Under the pieces are notes generated by a model that saw only the letters and a list, made by a program, of their open reading frames with translations, did no database searches and was not told the DNA's origin. Shown here in pieces: positions 46,195-55,989 of a DNA stretch of 64,000 nt (position 1 is its first letter; the number at the start of each line of letters is the position of its first letter). Source of the stretch: Hydnum rufescens UP504 (Eukaryota; Basidiomycota; Agaricomycetes; Cantharellales; Hydnaceae); contig MU129158.1 of the NCBI GenBank assembly GCA_014904985.1, forward strand, positions 1 to 64,000. Reading direction: 5' to 3'. A program made the translations under genes and the position numbers.

Positions 46195-48105
46195 AATAGC
46201 ACCACACACCCACTTCGGTGGGTGTGTGGTACTAGGGGTGTGCCTTGGCACTTCACCATTGGGCATGGGTCACAGGTTGTGTTTGCCGTGCTTCAATTTG
46301 GATCCTAGTTAGTAAAAAAAACTAAGTGATGCAAAAGGAGCAGCTTGCGCAGCTCCTTTTGCATCATTGTAGATATAGAAATTAAAAAAAAAAAAGCCTT
46401 GTAGTACCACACACCCACCAAAGTGGGTATGTGGTACTGTTTTGTACTGTGGTTGCACGGTTCATACTTGGTACCAGGGCCGGTCATCTAGGGGGTTCGT
46501 GGGTTTTGTTTGGGGGGTGCGTGTTTGTATGGTGGCGTTGTGGGTCTTGATTGAGGGCTCAAAAGATACCTATGATAATAAGTAATAAGTTAGTAAAAAA
46601 AGAAAAACCATGCAAAAGGAGCAGCACATGCTGCTCCTTTTGCATGGTCGCACTAATAGAGGGCAAATACTTACTTTAAAAATTACCACACCTGCCGAAG
46701 TGGGTGTGGGGTTCATCCCGGGCCTCTGTGGCCTCACGTCATGTTCTGTTGTTCTCAGGTTTCGTTTCGGGCATGGGGGTAGATGAAACCTACGGTACAG
46801 AATAATATGTTAGTAAAAAAAAAGAAAAGCTACACCACAGGAGCAGCATACGCTGCTCCTTTGGTGCGATCATATTTATTTACCTTAATTACCACACACC
46901 CGCTTCGGCAGGTGTGGTTCATCTTGGGGTTCCGCGGTCTTGCATCATGGGTCCCATTCCTGGGTTTTGTCTGGTGGGTGTCTCTTGCCCAGTCGTTGTT
47001 GGCAGGCTTCGTTCGGCATTTGCTTGGCCGGTTGCAGTGTCATTTCCCAGGGGGTGGGGGGGGGGTTCATGTGGTGGGTGGTTGAGGCAATAGCCTAGAA
47101 TAAATGTAAGGTGTTAGTTAAAAATTAAAATTACAATGAACACAAAAAGAGCAGCAAGAGCTGCTCTTTTTGCGTCGTTGGGGGGTGCACTATTACTTAC
47201 CTCGTATAGAACCACACACCCGCTACTGCAGGTGTGTGGCTCTTCTCTTTGTGTGGTGTGTCATTGTTCACAGGGGTGTTGTCGTTCTGGGGGGGGCTTG
47301 CTTCATGGGTCTTCATTTGTGACGATATCTAGAATAAAAAATCATTAGTTAAAAAATTAAAAGTGACGCAAAAAGAGCAGCTTTTGCTGCTCTTTTTGCG
47401 TCATCGGGGTACATTACATACCAAGTATAGAACCACACACCCGCTACTGTGGGTGTGTGGTTCATCTCTTTGTGTGGCGTGTCATCATTCGCAGACCCCG
47501 TTTGCGGGCATGTTATCATTCTGGGGGGTTGCTTCATGGTCTTCATGTGTGCCGATACCTAAAATAAAATATTATTAGTTAAAAAATTAAAAGCGACGCA
47601 AAAAGAGCAGCTTTTGCTGCTCTTTTTGCATCGTTGGGGTACATACCAAGTATAGAACCACACACCCGCTACTGCGGGTGTGTGGTTCATCTCTTCATGT
47701 GGCATGTTGTCATTCGTGGATCCGTTTGCGGGCATGTTATCGTTCTGGGGGGGTTGCTTCACGGGTCTTCATTTGTGGCAATACCTATAATAAAATATTA
47801 TTAGTTAAAAAATGTAAAGCAATGCAAAAAGAGCAGCCAAAGCTGCTCTTTTTGTGTGGCTGCATCTATTGGGGGGAGGAGACTCACCTTAAATAGTACC
47901 ACACCCGCCACAGTGGGTGTGGTTCCTGGGCCCACTCATTGGGCAGCCTGTCATTTTTTTTGGTTTTGATCTGGAGTAATAAAGGCTACATTAGTACAAA
48001 AATTCACAGCAGCACAAAAAGAGTAGCTTGTGCTACTCTTTTGTGCTATTGTATCTACTGAAGACAAAACTTACCTTATGACCACACACCCGCATCAGCG
48101 GGTGT
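46195..48105 (-). repeat. Array C-left: nine hairpin modules
   Basis: Exon-type palindromes near 46,203, 46,404, 46,684, 46,890, 47,213, 47,433, 47,660, 47,901 and 48,083, with spacing from 180 to 320 bp. The three modules at 47.1-47.8 kb are the most alike (AAAAAGAGCAGCTTTTGCTGCTCTTTTT). Stem variants include GGAGCAGC...GCTGCTCC (46,618-46,643) and GAGTAGC...GCTACTC (48,020-48,039). Confidence 0.9.
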
Positions 48106-48109
48106 GTGG

Positions 48110-48174
48110 TTGTGTGGTCGTGGTTGTGTGGTCGTGGTTGTGTGGTCGTGGTTGTGCGGTCGTGGTTGTGCACT

Positions 48175-48223
<49 letters not shown>

Positions 48224-48250
48224 TCGCTGCTGCTGTTGCTGTTGTGTCGT
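48110..48250 (+). repeat. GTGGTCGT and CTG/TGC microsatellites
   Basis: GTGTGGTCGTGGTT repeats (48,110-48,168) are followed by a (GCTGCTGCT)n-type triplet run with interruptions (about 48,175-48,240). They lie between the last module of array C-left and the palindrome arm. The long Cys- or Leu-rich ORFs across the run are artefacts. Confidence 0.9.
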
Positions 48251-48302
48251 GGTCATGCGGTCGCATTTCTGTTGCTGGATGTGGCTGCGTAGTTGCAAAA
48301 TT

Positions 48303-48687
48303 CAACGCTGGCAATTGCCGATATTCAAGAAGTGCCCAAGTGCTGGTGCTGCAAGCACAGTACACAATAGTACCAAGCATGTATATTTAAAATAAATAAT
48401 ATATAATAAATATTTGTCCAGGAAAACCTGAAGAAGACAATGATAATGAGTCAGAGCTCAATAAAGCATGAGATGGCTAATTGCAGAGTGGCCCAATCCA
48501 CTCTGCAATTAGCCATCTCCATGCTTTATTGAGCTCTGACTCATTATCATTGTCTTCTTCAGGTTTTCCTGGACAAATATTTATTATATATTATTTATTT
48601 TAAATATACATGCTTGGTACTATTGTGTACTGTGCTTGCAGTGCCAGCGCTTGGGCGCTTCTTGAATATCGGCAATTGCCAGCATTG
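48303..48687. repeat. Central palindrome of element C
   Basis: Two ~190-bp arms (48,303-48,491 and 48,498-48,687) around the loop CCCAAT, with only scattered mismatches. Both arms carry AATATTTATTATATA and GGCAATTGCC. Related sequence forms the palindromes at 45.3 kb and 63.5 kb and the half-palindrome at 17.9 kb. Arrays on the two sides point away from it. Confidence 0.9.
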
Positions 48688-48749
48688 AATCTGCATCTTG
48701 CTTCCTATCTCCGCAACCACAACAAGCAGCCACCTGAAAAGGCAAGTGC

Positions 48750-49935
48750 ACGACCATGCACCCGCCACTGCGGGTGTGTGGTCACAAGGTGAGTCTTTTT
48801 TTCCAGTAGATACAATGGTGCAAAAGAGCAGCAAAGCTGCTCTTTTTGTGCTGCTTTGGAATTTGTTACTAACACGCCTTTATTTATTTTAGATTGAGGC
48901 CTCACCCAACGCACGATGAGAGCCCAAACGGGAATGTGACCCACAGGAATGCGACATGGCAGTGCAACGCACGGGAACACAACATGGCAGCGCAATGTAC
49001 GGCGATGCGACATGGGCACGCGACACAGCAATGCGCCAACGATGCGATATATGGCACCGCGCCAAATGAGGATGTGACCGCATCAAATGACACGCCAGGA
49101 ATCACACACCCACTGTGGTGGGTGTGTGGTTCCATATCAGGTGAGTTCCTTCCCCCCACTACCTACAGCGACACAAAAAGAGCAGCAAAAGCTGCTCTTT
49201 TTGCATGTTGTTTAACTCTTAACTAATATATAATATTATATTCTAGGTCATCACTTCCCACATGAATGAATACCCATGCGAGAACCCCCGTAACCCCGCC
49301 CATCGACACCCGAACGATGTGGTACAGGGACGAAACGAACGAGCCAACGAACAAACGAACAATGACATGCACAGGAAGCCACGGAGAAGACGAGCAGGGA
49401 AACAGAGAGCCACGCACCGCTGTGGTGGGTGTGTGGCTATATAAGGTATGTATATTTTGAATAGCTATGAATGCACAAAGAGAGCAGCAGTCGCTGCTCT
49501 CTTTGCACGACTTTTGATTTTAACTAACATATTGCTCTCCATTCTAGGTTGGGGTGTCCAACCCCAATGCACAAACACACACCCCCGCCCAAATCAACCC
49601 ATCAACCCACCAACCAGCCCAGTACCCCACACCCCCTGCAGCGGGTGTGGGGTACTACAAGGTAAGTGTTATTTTATTTTTATTTTTAATTCTTGTGGCG
49701 CAAAAAGAGCAGCATAAGCTGCTCTTTTTGCGCTGCATTAATCTATTATTTATTTATCTAGATCTTGTAGCAGAACCCGCGCAAACCCCCAACCCCGACC
49801 ACAAACCCACCGAATGACACGCCATGAACGAAACCTGTGATGAAACCCATGAATGAAACTGGCAAACGAAAACCACAAACAAAACTGGCGAATGGCACCC
49901 CAACTGGGGTGGAGGTAAGTATCCCCTTTAGGTAA
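48750..49935 (+). repeat. Array C-right: four module units plus a tail
   Basis: Plus-strand modules with clear splice-like signals. Examples are CACAAG|GTGAGT ... TTACTAACAC ... TTTTAG (48,788-48,893) and ATATAAG|GTATGT ... TTAACTAACAT ... TTCTAG (49,445-49,548). Two further units start at 49,108 and 49,628. Exon-like stretches are rich in A and C and poor in T (AACGAACGAGCCAACGAAC). The last intron-like unit ends at CTAG near 49,760, followed by an exon-like tail to GTAAG near 49,918. Confidence 0.85.
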
Positions 49936-50339
49936 GTCTTTTTTTCTTTTAGCTATAATTGTGAAAGAAGAGCAGCCTCTGGCTGCTCTTCTTGGGTACA
50001 GGGTGAACTGATGGATGTATATACTAATATAATAACAATAATAATAATAATAATAAATTAATAAATAATGATTTGGCAGGGGCCCCTGGGGGGGCTCTTG
50101 ATTGTATTGCAGGGGCCCCCAGGGGCCCCCTGGTATAAACATCTTGTTAGATCAATAAACGCAAGGCTCATCATATCTAATATGATGCGGAAAAGTGGCT
50201 GACCAGCCTGAGGCTTGTGCTGCCCCTAATTGGGCACTCTTTCAAGCCCGGAAAGTCCTGGCATTGAGTGGTTTGTTTTGATGCTTACCTCAGCCATTTC
50301 GTTCGTATATAGGACTTGACCACAGGATCCAGAGGAACT

Positions 50340-51700
50340 AGAAGAGGACCACACACCCGCAGCAGTGGGTGTGTGGTCATATAGGTGAGTTCCTTCCCAC
50401 TATGTACAGCCGTGCAAAAAGGGAAGCCAAAGCTGCCCTTGTTGTACTTCTAACTAACAGTAGTATTTCCATTCTAGGTTTAAGGTTCTCGCCTCCAACC
50501 GACCTGCATAATGATGATCCCAACCCCGATGGCTGCCTGGAAATCAACGCGGGTCGAAATCCGCCCAACACCCCGCATACATGCGCAGCCCCATGCGACA
50601 ACAGATAAAACACGGCACCACACACCCGCTGTGGTGGGTGTGTGGTCCTATTAGGTGAGTTTTCCTTCCAATACCATACTCCGGCACCAAAAGAGCAGCT
50701 GTAGCTGCTCTTTTGGTGCTGCTTCTCTTCAATTTTACTAATGTACAATTTGTTGTTCTAGGCTTCCCCCCTGCACGAAAATCCACCCGACAAGAAAACA
50801 TGGAGCCCCTGCATAATATGGATGTGTATGGCCACCCAAATCCAGAGGGTCCCGCCTACGCGATGTTACCATGGCCCCCAAGCCCATGCAACGACGGATA
50901 GATACGGCACCACACCCACTGCAGTGGGTGTGGTGCTATCTGGTGAGTTCTTTTTTTTATACTAACATTACTATGTGCTATTCTAGGTCCCCCTCCCTGC
51001 ATGAACACCCGCACAACACATAGCCACTGAAGAGGGCTAACTCCTGAACGAAACCCCGCACGATGCATAGCCACTGAAGATCATGCCCAAGGGGCCAACT
51101 CCTGAATGCCCGCAATGGACACAACGACGGGCAAAGCATGGCACCACACCCGCTGTGGTGGGTGTGGGTGCCTCATAAGTTTTTCATTACTAGTTGTACA
51201 ATGGCACCAAGAGAGCAGCACCAGCTACTCTTTTGGTGCTGCCTCTCTTTTATTTTACTAATGTAGCACATTGTTTGTTATTCTAGCCTGTGCCTCCATG
51301 AAAATCTGCCTGACAGGAACATGGATGAAGCCCCTGTGCATAATACGGACGTGCGCAGCTGCCAAAGATTATGTGTAAGGGTCTGGCCCCTGAACCAGCA
51401 GCAACCTACACAATGATGGACAATGGGTTACCACACCCCCGCTCCAGCAGGTGTGTGGTAATCTCAGGTAAGTTCTCACTCAATATAGTCTCTACTAATG
51501 ATTCTTTTGTTATTCTAGGTCACCCCTGCCCCCAATGAAACCCAACCCAACAAGAACATGGACAGAGCCCCAACAGGAAATACGGACATGTGCAGCCCCT
51601 GAAAATCTCACCCGATCGAGTGGAATTGCGACAAAATGAATACCCCCATGTAATGTATGCATGCAAAGCCCCCATATTTTAGGGGGACTTTCACCAGGTA
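50340..51700 (+). repeat. Array A-right: five hairpin modules
   Basis: Exon-type palindromes near 50,350, 50,622, 50,912, 51,146 and 51,433. Intron-like segments: 50,392-50,478 (GTGAGT...CTAACTAACA...TTCTAG), 50,655-50,761, and two short ones without any hairpin (50,942-50,986 and 51,469-51,519). The hairpin at 50,415-50,440 has lost pairing (GGGAAGCC/GCTGCCC). The exon-like parts share CCCGCACA and GACAA..ATGG words. Confidence 0.85.
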
Positions 51701-51839
51701 TGTGTTCTTGTCTTTCAAGTATACTCCCTGCACCTGCAGGGAGTGGATATAGTGGATATTCTACTAGCTGTTGATACCATAATTGTAATAATTAAAATTA
51801 AATGCAGATCAGTGCCTCAGTAGTGTGGAAACTATGAAG

Positions 51840-52045
51840 GGGTTCATTTTGGAGCCACATTGGGGCCCATGGCACCACATTGGGGTATATGGGCCCAATT
51901 GGGGCCCCATTTGGGCTGATTCTCTGATATTGAATTATCAATTGGCACCCATATGGCACCCCATCACAATTGGACCTACTTAGGTACCAAAAAGTGTCAC
52001 AAATTTGATACCTATCATAGGTATCAAATATGGCTGACCAGTCTG
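51840..52045. other. Right subterminal region of element A
   Basis: GGGGCCCC-like blocks (CACATTGGGGCCCATGGC, CCCAATTGGGGCCCC), then ACCTACTTAGGTACC and a second palindrome GATACCTATCATAGGTATC next to the terminus. The order mirrors 42,338-42,520. Confidence 0.8.
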
Positions 52046-52053
52046 GAGAGAGC
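52046..52053. other. Target-site duplication of element A, right
   Basis: GAGAGAGC, identical to 42,330-42,337. Confidence 0.9.
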
Positions 52054-54982
52054 ACACATAGGGAATGCCGGACTTCAGCAAGAGAATCAAGAGCTTGTGC
52101 AAAGTGAAGCTTTGCAATCATTTCAGCAAGACTTTTGGCAAGGGGAGAAATCTGCAACTCAGGATTAAGAGCATGTGGAAGAAAAAGCAGAGATGATTCC
52201 AGAGACAAGGGGGTGTCTGTGATTATATCGACAGTGATGAGCAAGGCCGTTTCAGGCATGTATACCTGTTGGATAGAACGAAATGCAGCTATGCGATTAG
52301 ACAGTGCAAGTCGATGGCTTTGAATATTGGTGGATTGGGTGCTTGTGGGTAGCGATCCAACCACTGTGACATCCCTCGCTAGCCACCGCCTCCACAAGAA
52401 CGAGTAAGAAAAAAAAAACTAGGTGAAACAGAGTTATGGATACATACTGTGCCTCCTCAATCTCCAGGCCAACACACAGAAACGATGTCGCACTCGTATT
52501 GTGGATAGCATGACCACCAGTCAACGACAAGTGGCTCTGCTCTGATTCCAGCAGTTCTAGCTGGATGTCTGCTTGTGTTTTAGCTGACCGCAATAGAATA
52601 GTGAGGTCCTGGGAATGGAGGCACCAATACGCAGAAAAGTATTACTCACATGAAGACCTAATGTAGTAGGGATTTGGCTTGGAACAATCTGCTTCCCATG
52701 CCAATATAGCATTCTCATACTCTCAAACCATCGCCAGGTCCAGTCCACCTGTAAATGACTTGAACTGTTCGACATGCTTTGCACTCTCAACTTGGGCAGT
52801 CTTCAGCTTCGTAAGAAGAGATTTCCCTGCATAAGAGGGTGCAACATCAGTCAAAAAAAAGTAAGATGACAAGGGAACCCACCTAACCCAATTTCCTTCT
52901 GGAAATTCTTGTCACCGAGAAGATCATCCAACATATCATGATGCGCACCCTCACTCATCTCCTTTGTACTGTTTGCAGCAATGTTAATCTCCACCCATTC
53001 CCGTTCAATGCCTTCACCATCCATGCAACCAACACCGGGGGTGAAATTAAGGGAATATAAGACACTGCATTCAGATTTATGGGCAAGCATGTGGAGCTTG
53101 GGAAGAAAGAGTTTGACAGAGAGCTTGTCCAAATCAACCCACAGTTCAGGAGGGAGCCGGGGCATGCGTTGCCTAATTTTTGTCCAGTATTGGCAGATGA
53201 GATCGTATGAAAGCACAAGCGATGGTGGAGAATAGCCTCTGAGTGCGGAAAATATGATATAATCCATATTGGAAAAGCTGAAATCATGTTGAGCCCATCA
53301 TGGACTGTATATGGACATCTGATCAACGTACCGTTCGCCCTTCTGGAGGTCACCTATTCCAAGAGGGTGAAGAAACCCATGACATGTGCAGATTGAAGCC
53401 CCCACCCCAGTAATGCAGAGACCCTTAGAATTCTTCGTATTTGTGTGATCAATTGCAGCAAGGCCACTGCAAGTCAACATCTATGTAAGCGGGTTAATAG
53501 TGAACAAGACATGGCTCAGACGAGGCTTACCTCGGTCTAGGCACCTTGCTGTGCAAGAAATTGTTTGTAGGGCTCATTCTCGACAAAATACAACCATCCG
53601 GTCCTGAGATCAACATCGATGACAGTATTTGAATGATTTTTCAAATGAAAATTGGCATTGTTGGCCTGAAAGTACATGTATAGATATCTGCCCAGGATTA
53701 TAATGTAAAACACTCTGGCATCCTAAACATTATGAACTCATTGAAGTTCCCGAGGTGATTTCTCCCAATTGGGGGGGAGGTTTATATCTGGATCGGGGCA
53801 TGCAGGACATGTAATTGCAAGTTCGCCAGGTTTCATGCCATCAGTACCACTTGGGTCATGTGCATGTCCGCCATGCTTCAATAATTTGAGATTTCACCAT
53901 TCACAGATAATGCGAAGGAAGGAAACATATCGTGTCTGAGGGATGTAATGAGTACCAGGCGATGAACAGGTGAGTGGGAAATCACCTGCAGATTCAATAA
54001 GCCAGTATTGTTGGTCCCCCTTTCGAGCACACAGTAGAACTGGTGTGCAGATAATTTGGACTGAAGACTGAGGAGATGGAAGTGGCAGAGTACATCGAAA
54101 GTAGCACATGTTTGCGGCAAAACAATGGTCGCTGGGAACCAACCAGAATGGAGTAGTTGGATATGAGCATGAGGAGCAGTAGAGCAATCACAAAAATAAA
54201 TCGAAACTTTGTGAAGGCCATTTATGTGAATTACAGTGAATGACGATGCGCCTTTCCTTGGATTTGGGCAGGGACGATTGCCATGGCTGAGCTGTACCAT
54301 GAGGCCTAACTCGAAAAGGGTTGTGTGTTCAAAGCAGCCGCTGTCCCATGTCTTTTGTGTTGGATGCATGAGACAAGTCAAAATATGAACATCAAAATAT
54401 GAAGAAATACATAGGCCTACCTCGATTTGATGTAGAGGGAGGCGGCGATGATGATTAACGCAACAATTCTGACACAGTAGACCTCTGTTGAAGCACTGGT
54501 GACACCAATAAATAGCCTGTACATTAGTATCACAGCATTCTTCACATGATCCAGATGAGAAGCCTTGTCTGCCATCGCAGACCAGCAAGGCATCAAGGTA
54601 CTCATCTGGCAGGGGTTTCCATTGTTTCAGGGGCTCATCCTAAACATTATTTCAGTGCATGAAAACCATGCAGTAGAGAAAAACACACCATATTGGAATA
54701 ACACTTGCGTGAGGTGGGACCTGGTAGATAGTGCACAGTGCCAAGGTCATCATTATCACCTGGGATGTCCTGACCAAAATCTGGACCAGAAATTGGGGAC
54801 AAGTGTGAGCAGTTGGGCCTTGCAGGTTTATCAGGAGTCGCTGGAACAATGAGACAATCAGAGGTGAGGACAGATTCAGATGAAGTAGTGGAGATATGGT
54901 GGACAGTGGCTTGACTTTGGAGCTCAAAGTCACAAGTGAAAGTGAGTTTGGCCTTCTTAGCTGGCCGATGTGTCCCACCCAT
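52054..54982 (-). pseudogene. KDZ transposase, N-terminal and central part
   Basis: DNA transposase of the Kyakuja-Dileera-Zisupton group. Minus strand: exon 1 54,982-54,689 (MGGTHRPAKKAK), intron GTGTGT...TTTAG, exon 2 54,639-54,421. Exon 2 holds the Cys/His cluster CEECC...WCHQCFNRGLLCQNCC and HHRRLPLHQIE. Later parts show LGLMVQLSHG and FCDCS (about 54,310-54,170). They continue with CSGLAAIDHTNTKNSKG and GIGDLQKGERY (53,470-53,340). LSYDLICQYW and DGEGIEREWVEIN follow (53,210-52,980). QVYMPETALL lies near 52,260 and LDSLAEVRHSLCVL at 52,100-52,060. Premature stops include TAG at 53,537-53,539 (Gln expected) and TGA at 52,733-52,735. The gene resumes at 42,329 beyond element A. Confidence 0.88.
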
Positions 54983-54999
54983 GGAGCATGAACTCAACA

Positions 55000-55520
55000 C
55001 CAGAACTAGCCGTTCTGAATGGCGTGTGGTGGTCCGGGGATCTCAAATTCTTCATGAAAAAAATCTCTAACCAGTGGTCAAACAAAGCCCACAATATTTC
55101 TTAGATTTTTTAAGAGTGTAGTCCAGGATGTTGCCTATAGACCTGAGATCTGTCTGTCTGAAATGTATCTATATATGCTGCTTGAGTTCCTACTCATGCA
55201 TCTGTGTATGGAAACAAGTTTGGGGCAAGAGAGGCACTGGGGATCACAATAGCCCACTTTCGGTGGTTTGGGGCCCTTTTCTCACTTGTGACACCTAGTA
55301 CTTATTACAATACAGACCATTGTGACGTGTGACAATGGGCCAGTAGCAAATGTTGTATGCAGAGATTCATGGCATGTCATGGTTGTGATTTGATTTCAAG
55401 CAGTGGCATAAGCATGAGATTACAGCCAAAAGAAAACCAGTCGATAACATAAGCGTCTTTCCATGATGTCGATCAATGCCTCTGGGAAACAACCAGAGGT
55501 AACAGGAATAATTATTCTGG
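55000..55520. other. No gene seen
   Basis: Between the KDZ start and the eL36 pseudogene I see only short ORFs and no repeat of the main families. It may hold the KDZ 5' end and terminal inverted repeat, which I could not recognise. Confidence 0.3.
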
Positions 55521-55524
55521 TTTA

Positions 55525-55983
55525 TTAATGCACATGACGGGATTCCACAATGATGGTGGACAGCTCTTCAAGCTTGTGCTTGGAGTGTAGAAGCATGCCA
55601 AGGTGTAAAATAATTGTGTGAAAAACGTATCTTAGACACTGGATAAATGGGATAATTTTGTGGGATCACATAGTCTCTTCTTGGTCAATTTCGCACCTTC
55701 TTGTCCTATTAGAAGTGCATAAATAAGTCAGAATCCCACCACACAGATATATATATATGGAAGTCTTTGAAGTAAAGAAACATACCTTGCTGTTTTGGAG
55801 TAATTCCATCACCTGGCACTCGCATGGAATGTGGCTGGCTACCTCGTGAATGATTGACTGCACCAGCTTTTGCTTTGGCAACCGAATGCCCTTCCGGTGA
55901 CTTAGCTTCGCAGCCTTTTCGATGGGAGTTGTGGGGTGTCCCTTGTTAGTGCCAACGCGGAGGTCTACATACAATATGGCCAT
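55525..55983 (-). pseudogene. 60S ribosomal protein eL36, intron-containing pseudogene
   Basis: Exon 1 at 55,983-55,796 encodes the eL36 N-terminal two-thirds (VGTNKGHPTTPIEKAAK, LSHRKG, VMELLQNSK). An intron follows (GTATGT ... TAATAG, about 55,795-55,706), then GACAAGAAGGTGCG, where one base is missing from the KKxRKLTKK stretch. A second intron-like gap lacks a proper AG acceptor, and the C-terminus is LHSKHKLEELSTIIVESRHVH-like to TAA at 55,525. Retained introns show it arose by DNA-level duplication, not retroposition. Several normally basic residues are changed (for example Cys in place of Arg), so it is a relic and not the working gene. Confidence 0.85.
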
Positions 55984-55989
55984 TAAGAC

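Larger units (their letters stand above)
45860..50210. mobile_element. Element C: 4.35 kb element nested in the palindrome of A
   Basis: The ends are CAAACCAGTCAGCC and, in reverse complement, CAGGCTGGTCAGCC. It is flanked by AGGCTTGC (45,852-45,859) and AGGCTTGT (50,211-50,218), a 7/8 target duplication. Removing C restores the right arm of palindrome A (ATATGAGGCTTG + ACTGCCCC-like sequence, as in the left arm), an internal empty-site check. The plan repeats that of A: GGGGCCCC zone, minus-oriented array 46.19-48.11 kb, central palindrome at 48,494, plus-oriented array 48.75-49.93 kb, GGGGCCCC zone. It encodes no protein. Confidence 0.85.
42338..52045. mobile_element. Element A: 9.7 kb mirror-symmetric hairpin-array element
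   Basis: Delimited by a perfect 8-bp target duplication in a KDZ gene whose two halves read on across it. The ends are CACCTTGGACAGC and, in reverse complement, CAGACTGGTCAGC; about 18 of the first 26 positions agree. Inside each end lies GGTACCTAAGTAGGT and a GGGGCCCC-rich zone. The body is: minus-oriented module array 42.64-45.25 kb; central palindrome centred on 45,620, whose right arm is split by element C; plus-oriented module array 50.34-51.7 kb. No transposase is encoded, so it is non-autonomous. The octamer duplication and CA..TGG ends suggest a hAT-type transposase in trans, which is inference. Confidence 0.85.

Noticed and set aside
48033..48395. Long Leu/Cys/Ala-rich ORFs on both strands
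   Set aside because: They are translations of a CTG/TGC microsatellite, open in every frame.
42640..51700. CRISPR-like array of regularly spaced palindromic repeats
   Set aside because: Spacing (180-320 bp) and unit structure do not fit CRISPR, spacers are related to each other, and the genome is eukaryotic.
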